A stretch of DNA of 64,000 nt from Brevibacterium marinum (lineage in GTDB: Bacteria > Actinomycetota > Actinomycetes > Actinomycetales > Brevibacteriaceae), in contig NZ_JAATJN010000001.1 in the NCBI RefSeq assembly GCF_011927955.1, forward strand, positions 3,410,001-3,474,000, written 5' to 3'. Each line of letters starts with the position of its first letter. The stretch's first letter is position 1. The notes beneath the pieces were generated by a model, which saw only the letters and a program-made list of their open reading frames with translations, did no database searches and was not told where the DNA came from. Below, piece by piece: positions 1 through 8,524 of the stretch. The translations under genes were made by a program, and so were the position numbers.

Positions 1-20
1 CACCTGGCACGGAGGAACAA

Positions 21-239
21 TCAACCAAGGAGTAGGAACAGGAGTCCCAAGACGATGAAGTACATCGAATTCGGCAGCGCCAGGACCATCACTTTCAAGA
101 TCTGCCGTGAGATCACCGAGGTGGTGTAGCCGAGTTCTTTCGTCACACCACTGAACGAATCATGCTTAACGACAGTTTTGAGAGCGCGTACATGAAGGAA
201 GTTGAGCGTTGAAGGGTCTGCATGCGTACGTACTGCCAT
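21..239 (-). pseudogene. LysR-family regulator, N-terminal fragment
   Basis: The first ~45 residues from the ATG at 239 look like the helix-turn-helix start of a LysR-type regulator (HVRALKTVVKHDSFSGVTKE, then VISRQILK). LysR proteins are normally about 300 residues. Here the match ends near position 104 and is followed by about 23 unrelated, mostly hydrophobic residues before a stop at 21. The effector domain is missing, so a functional regulator is unlikely. It lies just downstream of another gene fragment on the same strand, so this edge appears to be a decaying or rearranged region. The LysR assignment rests only on the HTH portion. Confidence 0.5.
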
Positions 240-250
240 GGTGAGTGTCC

Positions 251-596
251 TCAGACCGTGGGATAGAACGAAGAGCCGACAACAGCGTTGTAAGCGGTCG
301 TAATCGCGGTGTGGTAGTCGAAGATTGGCAGACCGAACCGTCGTCTCAGGCTTTCGCTTAAGGGCACAAAGTTCGCGCACTCGAAGTCTATTACCCGAAT
401 GTCGGGATGGATCGGGATGGGCGGCAAGTTCCGTCAACAGTTGAACCGCCCGTGACCATTGACATTGCCGATCAGCTTCCTTCCATCCACGCTCATAGGT
501 CCGACGGAATCCAACTGCCGGAGGTACTCCAACGAGATCCACGATAGCGGATGAGGGGCAATGCTCGAACCCGACAGTTGCCGCGCAACATGCCCA
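251..596 (-). pseudogene. Asp/Glu racemase-like protein, frameshifted C-terminal fragment
   Basis: Reading the minus strand in two frames gives a continuous match to the C-terminal part of aspartate/glutamate racemase-family proteins: AVQLLTELAAHPD in one frame, then IRVIDFECANF and RRFGLPIFDYHTAITTAYN in the next. The frames switch at a perfect 9-base repeat with 10-base period (401-420); removing one copy restores the frame. The family's conserved Cys (ECxN) and the GLPxFD motif are present. The N-terminal half is absent: a stop lies at 597-599 and the next gene starts divergently at 610. It is therefore both truncated and frameshifted. Confidence 0.5.
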
Positions 597-609
597 TTAC
601 CCTGGTGCC

Positions 610-1425
610 ATGGCTGATTTCATCAAAGAACGCGCCGGTGCCCCACACGGATTCTTCGCCGCCGAGGCTGCCGGCCTCGAATGGCTGGCCGAACCGGATG
701 TCGTGCCCGTGGTCGGCGTCATCGGTCACGATAAGAGAAGTCTGCGACTCGATCGCGTCGACGAGGTCGCCCCGGATGCGCATTCGGCCTTCGGATTCGG
801 GCGCCGGCTCGCCCTGCTGCACGACTCCGGTGCTCCGGCGTTCGGGTGGGCTCCTGCGGAACCGGCATGGTTCGGTCCGCTCGAGGCTCCATTCGAGGTA
901 GAGGTCGCATCGTGTGCCACGTTCACCGAATTCTGGGTGGAGACTCGATTGGAGCCGATGGCGACCGACATCGACGATCAGCTGTCGAAGGACGAAAAGG
1001 CAGTCATCACCTCGGCGATCAATGCCATCGCCGGCGGAGCGTTCGACGGGATCTCCGGCGCAGGCACAGAGGCTCCGGCCCGTGTCCACGGCGACCTCTG
1101 GTCCGGCAACCTCATGTGGACGCCCGACGGCTGCACCCTCATCGACCCTGCCGCCCATGGTGGGCACCGCCTCGAGGACCTCGCTATGCTCGCACTGTTC
1201 GGGACACCGTTCCTCGATGACATCTTCGCCGGCTACGAGGCGGTCCATCCGATGCCCGCCGGCTGGCGCGACGATCTTCCCGTGCACAACTTCTTCGCTC
1301 TGCTCGCACACGTCAAGCTGTTCGGCGCAGGATTCCTCGGCCAGACGCTCAGTGCGGCACGGGCGATCAGCGACCGCGCCGAGACACTGGGGTTCGGCTC
1401 CGCGGGGACTGAAGCAGGGAGTTGA
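610..1425 (+). CDS. Fructosamine kinase family protein
   Basis: This 271-residue protein has the layout of the fructosamine/ketosamine-3-kinase family (aminoglycoside phosphotransferase fold). The catalytic loop HGDLWSGN is near residue 160, followed by IDPAAHGGHRLEDLAML, which supplies the metal-binding Asp and the family's typical downstream motif. Family members phosphorylate sugar-amine adducts on glycated amines or proteins in the cytoplasm; the exact substrate is unknown. Length is close to normal. The gene starts 13 bases from the upstream stop of the racemase remnant and reads away from it. A short-chain dehydrogenase follows 73 bases later on the same strand, possibly co-transcribed. 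Confidence 0.8.
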   Translation: MADFIKERAGAPHGFFAAEAAGLEWLAEPDVVPVVGVIGHDKRSLRLDRVDEVAPDAHSAFGFGRRLALLHDSGAPAFGWAPAEPAWFGPLEAPFEVEVASCATFTEFWVETRLEPMATDIDDQLSKDEKAVITSAINAIAGGAFDGISGAGTEAPARVHGDLWSGNLMWTPDGCTLIDPAAHGGHRLEDLAMLALFGTPFLDDIFAGYEAVHPMPAGWRDDLPVHNFFALLAHVKLFGAGFLGQTLSAARAISDRAETLGFGSAGTEAGS

Positions 1426-1498
1426 CTCCGTGGCTTTAGGTGCTCTTGCGACATCACCTGATAAGCAGAGAGTCGACCATTCGAGCTGGGAGGCAGAA

Positions 1499-2242
1499 AT
1501 GAGACTCGACAACGAAGCATTCATCGTCACCGGCGGGGCATCGGGCATCGGACTGGGAATCACGCGACGCCTGATCTCCGAAGGCGGTCGTGTCGTGGCC
1601 GTTGATATCGACGAAGACGCTGGAGACCGTCTGACGTCGGAGTTGGGCGACAAGATTCACTTCCTCAGGGGCGATGTCTCCGATGCTCAGGTTGCCACAG
1701 CCGCCGTGTCCGAAGCGCTGAGGGTCTTCGGCAGACTCAACGGGCTCGTCAACAATGCCCATGCCTCGCGGCAGAAGCCGCTCCTCGAACTCGAAAAGGC
1801 AGATTGGCAGCTGTCGTTCTCCACCGGGTTCGAGGCGACCCTGAACTTCATGAAGGCAGCCCACGACGAACTGGCCACGACCGCCGGATCAGTGGTCAAC
1901 TTCGGTTCCGGCGCGGCCATGAGCGGTCAGAGCAATCAGGCTGCCTACGCCGCAGCGAAGGAAGCCATCCGCGGCCTCAGCAGAGTGGCCGCGAACGAGT
2001 GGTCACCCGAAGGCATCCGCGTCAATGTCGTCTCTCCCCTGGCCATGACACCCGGGGTCGAAGCCTGGAGCCAGGCTCAACCGGACCAGTATGCCCAGAC
2101 GGTGGCCAATGTCCCCCTGGCACGCTTCGGCGACCCGGAGGTCGACGTCGCACCAGTCGTCGCTTTCCTCCTGTCCTCCGATGCCCGGTACATGACCGGG
2201 CAGACGCTCATGGCCGACGGAGGCACCCAGAAGCTCTACTGA
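1499..2242 (+). CDS. SDR family NAD(P)-dependent oxidoreductase
   Basis: A 247-residue classical short-chain dehydrogenase/reductase. It has the Rossmann motif TGGASGIGLG near residue 11, NNAH in place of the NNAG motif, the YAAAK catalytic Tyr-Lys pair and the usual C-terminal end (YMTGQTLMADGG). The start was chosen at the ATG at 1499 because GGGAGG lies a few bases upstream and the protein then begins just before the nucleotide-binding motif; the same frame is open much further upstream but only as a shadow of the kinase gene. Substrate cannot be told from sequence. Confidence 0.85.
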   Translation: MRLDNEAFIVTGGASGIGLGITRRLISEGGRVVAVDIDEDAGDRLTSELGDKIHFLRGDVSDAQVATAAVSEALRVFGRLNGLVNNAHASRQKPLLELEKADWQLSFSTGFEATLNFMKAAHDELATTAGSVVNFGSGAAMSGQSNQAAYAAAKEAIRGLSRVAANEWSPEGIRVNVVSPLAMTPGVEAWSQAQPDQYAQTVANVPLARFGDPEVDVAPVVAFLLSSDARYMTGQTLMADGGTQKLY

Positions 2243-2274
2243 CGTTCGATTCGCCTGACCGTCCCCGCACACAC

Positions 2275-2313
2275 CTCGGGCTCGGAACACTGTCACCATG
2301 TTCCGAGCCCGAG
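2275..2313. terminator. Bidirectional terminator hairpin
   Basis: Perfect 14-base-pair stem (CTCGGGCTCGGAAC and its complement) with an 11-base loop, between the convergent SDR gene and the Ltp-domain gene. There is no long T-run, as is common in high-GC actinobacteria. Confidence 0.75.
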
Positions 2314-2325
2314 ATCGAAAGCGCT

Positions 2326-3033
2326 TCAGCCGTTCAGGTTTTCGATCGCGTAGTCCGCCTCCTCCTGTGTGAACTGCCCACCATATTCGCTGGTCAGTTG
2401 GTCGTGGATGGCATCGGGCGACATCGACATGTCGTCCTGATAGGTCTTGGCCGATTCCAGTGCGTTCTCCTTCCAATCAGCGTCGACGTTGTCCACGGCG
2501 TACTGTGCGGCATCTTCGGAGAATTGGCCCCCGTAGTCGCTCGTCAGCTGGTCGAAGACGCCCGCCTTGCTCATGTGCATCGTGTTCGAGTAGGTCTCGG
2601 CCTGGCTGAGCGCCGAGGCGTGTTCAGCGGGGACTTCGGGTTCCTGCTCTTCGGCCGGCTCCTCTTCGACAGGAGCTTCCTCCGCCGGGGCGTCATCCGC
2701 TGGTTCTTCGGCCACTGGAGCGGCCTCCTCCGCCGGCTCCTCCGCACCGTCGTCGCTGGTCGAGGCCGTGTCCGACTGTTCCTGTGACGCCGAGGTCGTC
2801 GCTGCGTCATCGTCGCCGCCACTGTTGAGGGCGGAGACGATGATGATGAGCACGACGATCATGATCACCCAGAACCACCACCGTTTGAGCAGCGACTTCT
2901 TCGCCTTCATCGGCTTCTGTCCCTGGGGCACCTGCGGAAAGTACTGGGGAGCCCTGGGCTCCTGGTTTTCGGTGGGTACCTGCGGCATACGGTAGCTCGG
3001 ACCTGACTGCTGTGGATCCTGAGAATTCGACAT
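2326..3033 (-). CDS. Membrane-anchored protein with two Ltp-type domains
   Basis: A 235-residue protein with four parts: a Pro/Gln-rich cytoplasmic N-terminus (1-45), one membrane segment (WWFWVIMIVVLIIIVSAL, about 51-68), an acidic Ala/Glu/Pro linker (about 75-145), and two tandem repeats of about 44 residues. Each repeat has the pattern AxxYxxxMxMS...DQLTSxYGGQF...AxYAxxN. This pattern matches the host cell surface-exposed lipoprotein (Ltp) domain, known from the superinfection exclusion lipoprotein of phage TP-J34 and common in Gram-positive bacteria. There is no lipobox; the anchor is the transmembrane helix. The domains should lie outside the membrane. Start ATG at 3033 has a GGAG-type site upstream (TCAAGGAGTG). 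Function in this host is unknown. Confidence 0.8.
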   Translation of the reverse strand: MSNSQDPQQSGPSYRMPQVPTENQEPRAPQYFPQVPQGQKPMKAKKSLLKRWWFWVIMIVVLIIIVSALNSGGDDDAATTSASQEQSDTASTSDDGAEEPAEEAAPVAEEPADDAPAEEAPVEEEPAEEQEPEVPAEHASALSQAETYSNTMHMSKAGVFDQLTSDYGGQFSEDAAQYAVDNVDADWKENALESAKTYQDDMSMSPDAIHDQLTSEYGGQFTQEEADYAIENLNG

Positions 3034-3249
3034 TTCACTCCTTGAGGTGAGGGCTCCGAGCCCGAGGAGGACTGCGGTCGATGCATCGCTGCAGGACCAA
3101 GCGGAGCCGTGGATTTCGACTCTCCCAGCCTGTCGAAGTCCGCCGTTTCGCGAATCCGCCCGTCGGCCAGACTCTCCCAGCCGATCGGTGGACCCGGTCT
3201 GACCGAACGATGGACTACGTATGTCAGCACCGAAGGATACGATGCTCTC

Positions 3250-4686
3250 GTGTCAGACCAACCTCTTCCGCCACAGGGCCAGCAGCGTCGCCGCGATTCG
3301 CGGCCGCGCCGAACGATGCGCATCATTGTCGGCATCCTCGTCGGATCCGTCGCGTGGGTCCTCGGCGTTCCGCTGTCGTTCTTCGCACTCCTCGCGTTCC
3401 CGCCGGCCTTCGACGACACCGGCATGCTCAGCACCCTCGGCGTGCTGCTCGGCCTGCTCGCCGCGTTCCTCTGGTTCTCCGTCTTCGCGCGGCACCGATG
3501 GCCGTGGATCCCCTTCGTCATCGGCGCAGTGCTTGCCACGGCCTGGGGCGACGGAACCCTCATGCTCATCGGCCTGTTCCATCTCATCGTCCGCACGCCG
3601 CGCCGGCAGGCGATGACCGCCACGACCATCGGGGCTTTTCTCATCACGGTCGGGGTGGTGCGCCTGTGCCTGCAGAGCCCGGCGCACAATCCCTTCGGCA
3701 TTCTCTTCCTCTCGGACCCGGACCAGATTCCAGGGGTCGACGGCTCACTGCCTGCCGACGAATCCGTGTTCGGGATGAATATGCTCACGGTCATCGCCGG
3801 GCTCCTGGGGCTGGCGATCAGCCTCGGGTTCGGGTTCCTGCTGCGCCGCACACGTCGCATGCGTGCCGTCGAGTCCTTCGCCGAGCAGCAGTCTCAGCGA
3901 AGTGAGAACCTTTCCGCCGAACTCGCCCGCACCTCCGAACGCGAACTCCTCGCCCGCGAACTCCACGACACGCTCTCCCACCGCCTGTCGGTCATCTCCT
4001 TGCACAGCGGGGCCCTCGAGGTCGGCGGCAAGGACGACCCCGGTGTCGCCTCGACCGCCTCGGCGCTTCGCAAGGAAGCCCATGCCTCCCTGGAGGACCT
4101 GCGGCATCTTGTCGGCGGAGTCCGTGAGGGGACATTGGCCAATGCCGGCCCGCGGAAGGAGCAGTCGACTCCCCCGAGCCTGACCTCGATGCGTTCGATC
4201 CCGCAGCTGGTCGCCTCGGTGCAGGCCACCGGCACGATCATTCGGCCGTCGATCGTCATCCAGGATGTCGAGAGTGCGCCCACGGTCCTCGACCGCGCAG
4301 TGTATCGAATCGTCCAGGAGTCGCTGACGAATGCGATGAAACATGCGCCGGGTGCCCCCGTGACCCTCGGGGTCACGGTCTCGGCCGATCTCGGCGCCCG
4401 GGTCGTCATCGCCAATCCCGTTCCACCGTCGACCCAGCGTCTGCACCCACCCCACAGCACCTCCGCCGAGGTGGGTCCTGGAATTCCGCCCTACCCCACC
4501 TCGGCGCCCGTCGTGGGTTCCTCCACCCCGGTCACTCAGCAACATCTGTCATCGACAGGGTCGGGTGCCGGGCTCGTCGGCATTCGGGAACGGGTGGCGA
4601 TGCTCGGCGGCGAGGTCTTCATCGGTTCCCGTGACGGCTCATTCCTGGTCGATGTGAGCCTTCCGCCGTTCGAGCGTCGAGGCTGA
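3250..4686 (+). CDS. Two-component sensor histidine kinase (NarL-type partner)
   Basis: A 478-residue kinase. The N-terminal half holds four to five membrane helices (about residues 24-215). A HisKA_3 dimerisation motif follows (ELLARELHDTLSHRLS, phosphoacceptor His near 239), then an HATPase domain with N-box VQESLTNAMKHA near 355 and a C-terminal G-box GSGAGLVGIRERVAMLGG. A Pro/Ser/Thr-rich insertion of about 40 residues lies between the ATPase boxes. I chose the GTG at 3250 because it leaves a short basic N-terminus before the first helix; in-frame sequence upstream is open but not membrane-like. The next gene, 46 bases downstream, is its likely response regulator. The stimulus is unknown. 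Confidence 0.85.
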   Translation: MSDQPLPPQGQQRRRDSRPRRTMRIIVGILVGSVAWVLGVPLSFFALLAFPPAFDDTGMLSTLGVLLGLLAAFLWFSVFARHRWPWIPFVIGAVLATAWGDGTLMLIGLFHLIVRTPRRQAMTATTIGAFLITVGVVRLCLQSPAHNPFGILFLSDPDQIPGVDGSLPADESVFGMNMLTVIAGLLGLAISLGFGFLLRRTRRMRAVESFAEQQSQRSENLSAELARTSERELLARELHDTLSHRLSVISLHSGALEVGGKDDPGVASTASALRKEAHASLEDLRHLVGGVREGTLANAGPRKEQSTPPSLTSMRSIPQLVASVQATGTIIRPSIVIQDVESAPTVLDRAVYRIVQESLTNAMKHAPGAPVTLGVTVSADLGARVVIANPVPPSTQRLHPPHSTSAEVGPGIPPYPTSAPVVGSSTPVTQQHLSSTGSGAGLVGIRERVAMLGGEVFIGSRDGSFLVDVSLPPFERRG

Positions 4687-4732
4687 ACCCGCTGAACTAT
4701 CGATGTCATACCCCTCGGGTAATGTGTCGACC

Positions 4733-5407
4733 ATGACCCAGACTGCCGCCCCGATCCGTGTCATCGTCGTCGATGACGACCCGATGGTCGTCACCGGAAT
4801 CGCAGGAATCCTCCAACCCGCTGAAGACATCGAGGTTGTGGGGTCTGCCGCGAGCGGCGAAGAGGCCCTCGACAAGGCGGCTCTTCATTTTCCCGATGTC
4901 GTGCTCACGGACATTCGCATGCCCGGCATCGGCGGAATCGACGCGATCGAGCGCCTCGTCAACAGCGTCCGCCCGCCCCAGGTCGTGGCGTTGACGAGCT
5001 TCGACACCGACGACTACCTCTTCCGTGCCCTCGAGGCCGGTGCCGCGGGTTACCTGCTCAAGGACATCGCTCCGGTCGCCCTCGCCGAGGCGATCCGCAA
5101 GGTGCACGTCGGCGAACCGATCCTCTCGCCGAGGTCGATGCGACAGCTGATCACGAAGGTGAAGACCGGTCAGGACCGACGTCGGCAGCGTGAGGCCGAG
5201 GAGCTGATGGCCGACCTCACCGAGCGCGAGCTCGAGATCGCGGTCCTCGTGGCTCAAGGTCTGTCGAACCAGGAGATCGCCGACGCGACCTTCATGAGCA
5301 CCGCCACCGTGAAGACCCACCTCAACCGCATCAACATCAAGTTGGACACGAGCAATCGGGTGCATATTGCGGTGGCTGTGGAGCGGGCGGGTTTGGGTAG
5401 AGGTTGA
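4733..5407 (+). CDS. NarL/FixJ-family response regulator
   Basis: A 224-residue regulator with an N-terminal receiver domain (acidic pocket VDDDP near 13-17, phosphoacceptor Asp near 60 in VVLTDIRMPG, conserved Lys in YLLKDIAP) and a C-terminal LuxR-type HTH (LTERELEIAVLVAQGLSNQE, then IADATFMSTATVKTHLNRI). It follows the histidine kinase gene on the same strand and should be its partner. ATG 4733 places the receiver strand at the normal distance from the start; an in-frame ATG 30 bases upstream is possible. Target genes are not evident. Confidence 0.9.
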   Translation: MTQTAAPIRVIVVDDDPMVVTGIAGILQPAEDIEVVGSAASGEEALDKAALHFPDVVLTDIRMPGIGGIDAIERLVNSVRPPQVVALTSFDTDDYLFRALEAGAAGYLLKDIAPVALAEAIRKVHVGEPILSPRSMRQLITKVKTGQDRRRQREAEELMADLTERELEIAVLVAQGLSNQEIADATFMSTATVKTHLNRINIKLDTSNRVHIAVAVERAGLGRG

Positions 5408-5440
5408 CGGTGAGGTTGAATGTGACGCACCGGACTCGAC

Positions 5441-7408
5441 CTACAGCAGATACCCAACAGGAGCAACCAACTGCGCGAATTCGGTCAATGCGAATAGGGC
5501 TCCGACGATACAGGCTGTATAGACGATCGATTTCCATACCTTCATCTGCGCCACCCAGATGAGGAAGACCAACGAGAAGATGCCGGTTCCCACCAGCAGT
5601 CCCAGAACGAACACCAACCAGATATAGACGAGCACCCAGGCCACAGATACGCCGACGACCTTCAGGCGCTTGACCCACGCATCGTCGAAGCGCCCGAACC
5701 CGCTGTTGTTCCTCACCCTTTGAATGTCCCGGAACAGACTCAACAGCGACAACAGAATTCCTACGCAGCCGACCGACAACGGAAACAGCCTGCCGCTTTC
5801 AGAGAATCCCTGAGACATCACCGTTGAAGTGATGAACACAGCAAGGGCGCAGACCGATACGAACATGTCGACAAACGGAGGCGCCTGCATATCGGATTGC
5901 TCCGAAAGTCTCACGGCATCATCGCTGCTGCCCTTCTTCCTGCGCAGTCGGCGCAGCATCGGAATAGCAATCGCGCCGACGATGATCAGGAGGATGACAA
6001 GAACAAATGGGCGAGCAAGCCAATCTCCGGAAGGAAATGCATTGACCGTCAGGAAATAATATCGTTCAAGCGGTTCGGCCAGCACGAATGCGATGAGAAA
6101 CGGCGCACGGGGAATATCGGTGATCTTGCAGACCCAACCGATGATCCCGAGAACGAGCATCAGATAGAACACGTTGAGATCCAGCGGTTCCTGGAAGCCA
6201 CTCATGAACAGGATCGGTATCAAGGCTGCAGCGAGAATCGGGAAGGAGATGAAACTCAACTTCGCCAAGGGTCGAGCCACGCCAAATGCAATCGCTGCCC
6301 CGACGACGCCAGCGATGGCGAACGCCCATACGATGAAGTATACGACGTCAAGGTCAGTGGTGATCATTCGTGGCCCGGGCTGGATGCCGAAGATGAGCAG
6401 AACGCCCAGGAGCAGGGCGAACGGAGCAGCGCCCGGCACGCCGAACAGCAGAGTCGGGATGAGAGCTCCCGATTCGATTCCGTTGCTGGCCGCTGACGGT
6501 GCGATGACGCCGCGCGGATCGCCTGAGCCGAACCGTGAGTTCTTGCGGCGGCTGGCGAAGGCCTGCGCTTGACCGTAGGCAAGCCAAGACCCGGCCGTCG
6601 ACCCCACACCCGGTAGGGTGCCGACTCCGACTCCTACAGCAGAACCGCGCAGCACGTCGCCTTTGTACCTGACGATGTCTTTGATTCCTTGGGCCCAGCC
6701 TCCGCCCAGAGCAATCTTCTCGTCAGAGACTGCGCCGCGTTTTGCCACCAGATCGATGATCTCTGCGAGGCCGAAGATTCCCAGGGCCGCTGCGACAAGG
6801 CCGATGCCGTCAGTCAGGAAGTCCGAGCCGAACGTGTAGCGGTATTCTGCTGAGACCGGCGAGACACCGATCTGGCCCAAAGCTAGGCCGAACGCTGAGA
6901 TCAGCAGCCCTTTGATCATGTTTCCTTTTGACAACATCGCTGTCAGGAACACGCCCATGACGATCAGCGCGAAGATCTCCGGTGAGCCGAACGTACGAAC
7001 GATCGGCCCGGCGATCGGCACGACCAATGTCAAAGCAACGATTCCGACCAGGCCTCCGATCATCGATGAAAGGAAACTCATAGACAGCGCGCGCCCGCCT
7101 TGGCCCTTCTTCGCCATCTCGTGTCCGTCAAGCAAGAACACGGATGCTGCTGCTGAACCGGGAATGCCGAGCGCCACGGAAGTCACGACGTCCGATGTGT
7201 GTACAACTGCCACAGCACCGATGATCATGGCAATCGCCTGATTCGGTTCGAGCACGAAGACGAATGGCACCAGCACTGCTACTGCACCGGTCCCGCCAAG
7301 GCCCGGGATGACTCCGATGACAATGCCTACGACCACGCCAACGCCCAGGAAGAGAAGCATCATTGGATCTGCAAAGGATGCGAGGGCTGCTCCGGCAGCT
7401 TCAAGCAT
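5441..7408 (-). CDS. Tripartite tricarboxylate transporter, fused TctA-TctB membrane protein
   Basis: A 655-residue membrane protein. Residues 1 to about 500 are a TctA large permease with its typical glycine/proline-rich signatures (IGVIPGLGGTGAVAVL; LPGVGSTAGSWLAYGQAQAF; IPTLLFGVPGAAPFALLLG). After a charged linker (RRLRRKKGSSDDAV), the last ~150 residues form four more helices like the small TctB subunit. In most systems TctA and TctB are separate genes. The ATG at 7408 has GAAGGAG correctly spaced upstream; an in-frame TTG 15 bases earlier overlaps that site and is unlikely. It is the last gene of the operon prpF-like, tctC, tctAB. The system imports tri- or dicarboxylates using ion gradients and a periplasmic-type binding protein. 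Confidence 0.9.
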   Translation of the reverse strand: MLEAAGAALASFADPMMLLFLGVGVVVGIVIGVIPGLGGTGAVAVLVPFVFVLEPNQAIAMIIGAVAVVHTSDVVTSVALGIPGSAAASVFLLDGHEMAKKGQGGRALSMSFLSSMIGGLVGIVALTLVVPIAGPIVRTFGSPEIFALIVMGVFLTAMLSKGNMIKGLLISAFGLALGQIGVSPVSAEYRYTFGSDFLTDGIGLVAAALGIFGLAEIIDLVAKRGAVSDEKIALGGGWAQGIKDIVRYKGDVLRGSAVGVGVGTLPGVGSTAGSWLAYGQAQAFASRRKNSRFGSGDPRGVIAPSAASNGIESGALIPTLLFGVPGAAPFALLLGVLLIFGIQPGPRMITTDLDVVYFIVWAFAIAGVVGAAIAFGVARPLAKLSFISFPILAAALIPILFMSGFQEPLDLNVFYLMLVLGIIGWVCKITDIPRAPFLIAFVLAEPLERYYFLTVNAFPSGDWLARPFVLVILLIIVGAIAIPMLRRLRRKKGSSDDAVRLSEQSDMQAPPFVDMFVSVCALAVFITSTVMSQGFSESGRLFPLSVGCVGILLSLLSLFRDIQRVRNNSGFGRFDDAWVKRLKVVGVSVAWVLVYIWLVFVLGLLVGTGIFSLVFLIWVAQMKVWKSIVYTACIVGALFALTEFAQLVAPVGYLL

Positions 7409-7423
7409 AGCGATCTCCTTCAA

Positions 7424-8524
7424 TCAATTGAGTACGGCATCGTACTTCTGTTCAAGTATCTGTTTGGTATATGCAAGGACGTCATCGTCGATCTGAAGAG
7501 CGTTATGAAACGCTTCTCTTGCGTCTGATCCCGACACCAGTTCGTAGCCGCCGAGGGCGTCTTTCGCTTCTTCGAGGAACGCCTTGTCACTGTTGAGTTC
7601 GCTCACCAGGTGATCGTAGGTATTGATGACGTCTTCGTCAGTGCCTTGGTTCGACCACAAGCCCTTTTGATAGAAGAATCCCGGCACGACGAACGACTGA
7701 AATGCTTCATAGGCGAGACGCTGATGCTCACTGTGGGAGTCGAGGCTTTCGTACATCTCGGAAAATGTCGGTATGTCCGGGAGGTTGGGATCTCTGACGA
7801 CTTTGCCCCGTTCCAGAGCCCCGATGGCAAAGAGGGGAATGGCTTCGCCAGAGTCGATCAGTGGCTGGACCTGAGACAAGAACGACGACGTCGTCTGCAT
7901 GTCTAGATCTGACTCACCGCGTTGGACCGCCAGACGTGTTGGCCCCCGCCCCTCCATCCCGAAGACTCCACGTATGTTTGAGCCGAGCGCCTCGAATGCC
8001 AGGAGAGCGACCAAGTCCAGTCCAGACGCCGACATCCCGCCATAACGAAGTTCCCGAGGATTGTTGACGAGGTCAGCAACCGACTTGATTCCACTTTCGG
8101 TACTGGTCCACACAGCAGCCCCCGTACCGTTGAGGGCCAGTGGGTCCATTTTCGCGAAGTCGAATTCCACGGTGCTCTGCCCGAGCATACTCTGGAAATA
8201 GGTGGTGGCTGAGGCAACCATCACCTGCTTTCCATTGGTGACACCTGTCTCGACGTATGCATTTGTTCCCGTGATGGATTCACCGCCCGGCACATTCTCT
8301 ATTTGGTAGCGATCGACGTCTTTCTGCCGCTCGGCAAAATAGGGTGTGATGAAGCGACCCCACGTATCTGTGCCTCCACCCGTGCTGTAAGGGATGACGA
8401 CGTCGACGATGCCGGGGCCGGAAGGATCATAGGCTGTCTGCTCTGGCGCACAGCCAGCCATCGTGCTGAGGCCCGCGAGAAAGCCGGCCCCCAAAACTGT
8501 TCGCCTTGACACTACGTTCGACAT
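7424..8524 (-). CDS. TctC-family solute-binding lipoprotein
   Basis: A 366-residue extracytoplasmic binding protein of the tripartite tricarboxylate transporter family. The N-terminus has a twin-arginine-like SRRTVLGAGFLAG followed by lipobox STMAGC (Cys near residue 25), so it is probably exported folded and lipid-anchored outside the membrane. The body has the expected VIPYSTGGGTDTWGRFI start and ALNGTGAAVWT/LRYGGM ligand-region features. The start overlaps the end of the upstream PrpF-like gene by 13 bases and the stop lies 15 bases before the tctAB start, so the three genes are translationally coupled. The substrate is probably a tricarboxylate or related acid. Confidence 0.88.
   Translation of the reverse strand: MSNVVSRRTVLGAGFLAGLSTMAGCAPEQTAYDPSGPGIVDVVIPYSTGGGTDTWGRFITPYFAERQKDVDRYQIENVPGGESITGTNAYVETGVTNGKQVMVASATTYFQSMLGQSTVEFDFAKMDPLALNGTGAAVWTSTESGIKSVADLVNNPRELRYGGMSASGLDLVALLAFEALGSNIRGVFGMEGRGPTRLAVQRGESDLDMQTTSSFLSQVQPLIDSGEAIPLFAIGALERGKVVRDPNLPDIPTFSEMYESLDSHSEHQRLAYEAFQSFVVPGFFYQKGLWSNQGTDEDVINTYDHLVSELNSDKAFLEEAKDALGGYELVSGSDAREAFHNALQIDDDVLAYTKQILEQKYDAVLN

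Noticed and set aside
493..1653. Long minus-strand frame opposite the kinase and SDR genes
   Set aside because: It is the reverse shadow of two genes with clear domains; its own protein has no recognisable motif.
2571..2822. Arg/Pro-rich minus-strand frame inside the Ltp-domain gene
   Set aside because: It is the acidic linker read in another frame.
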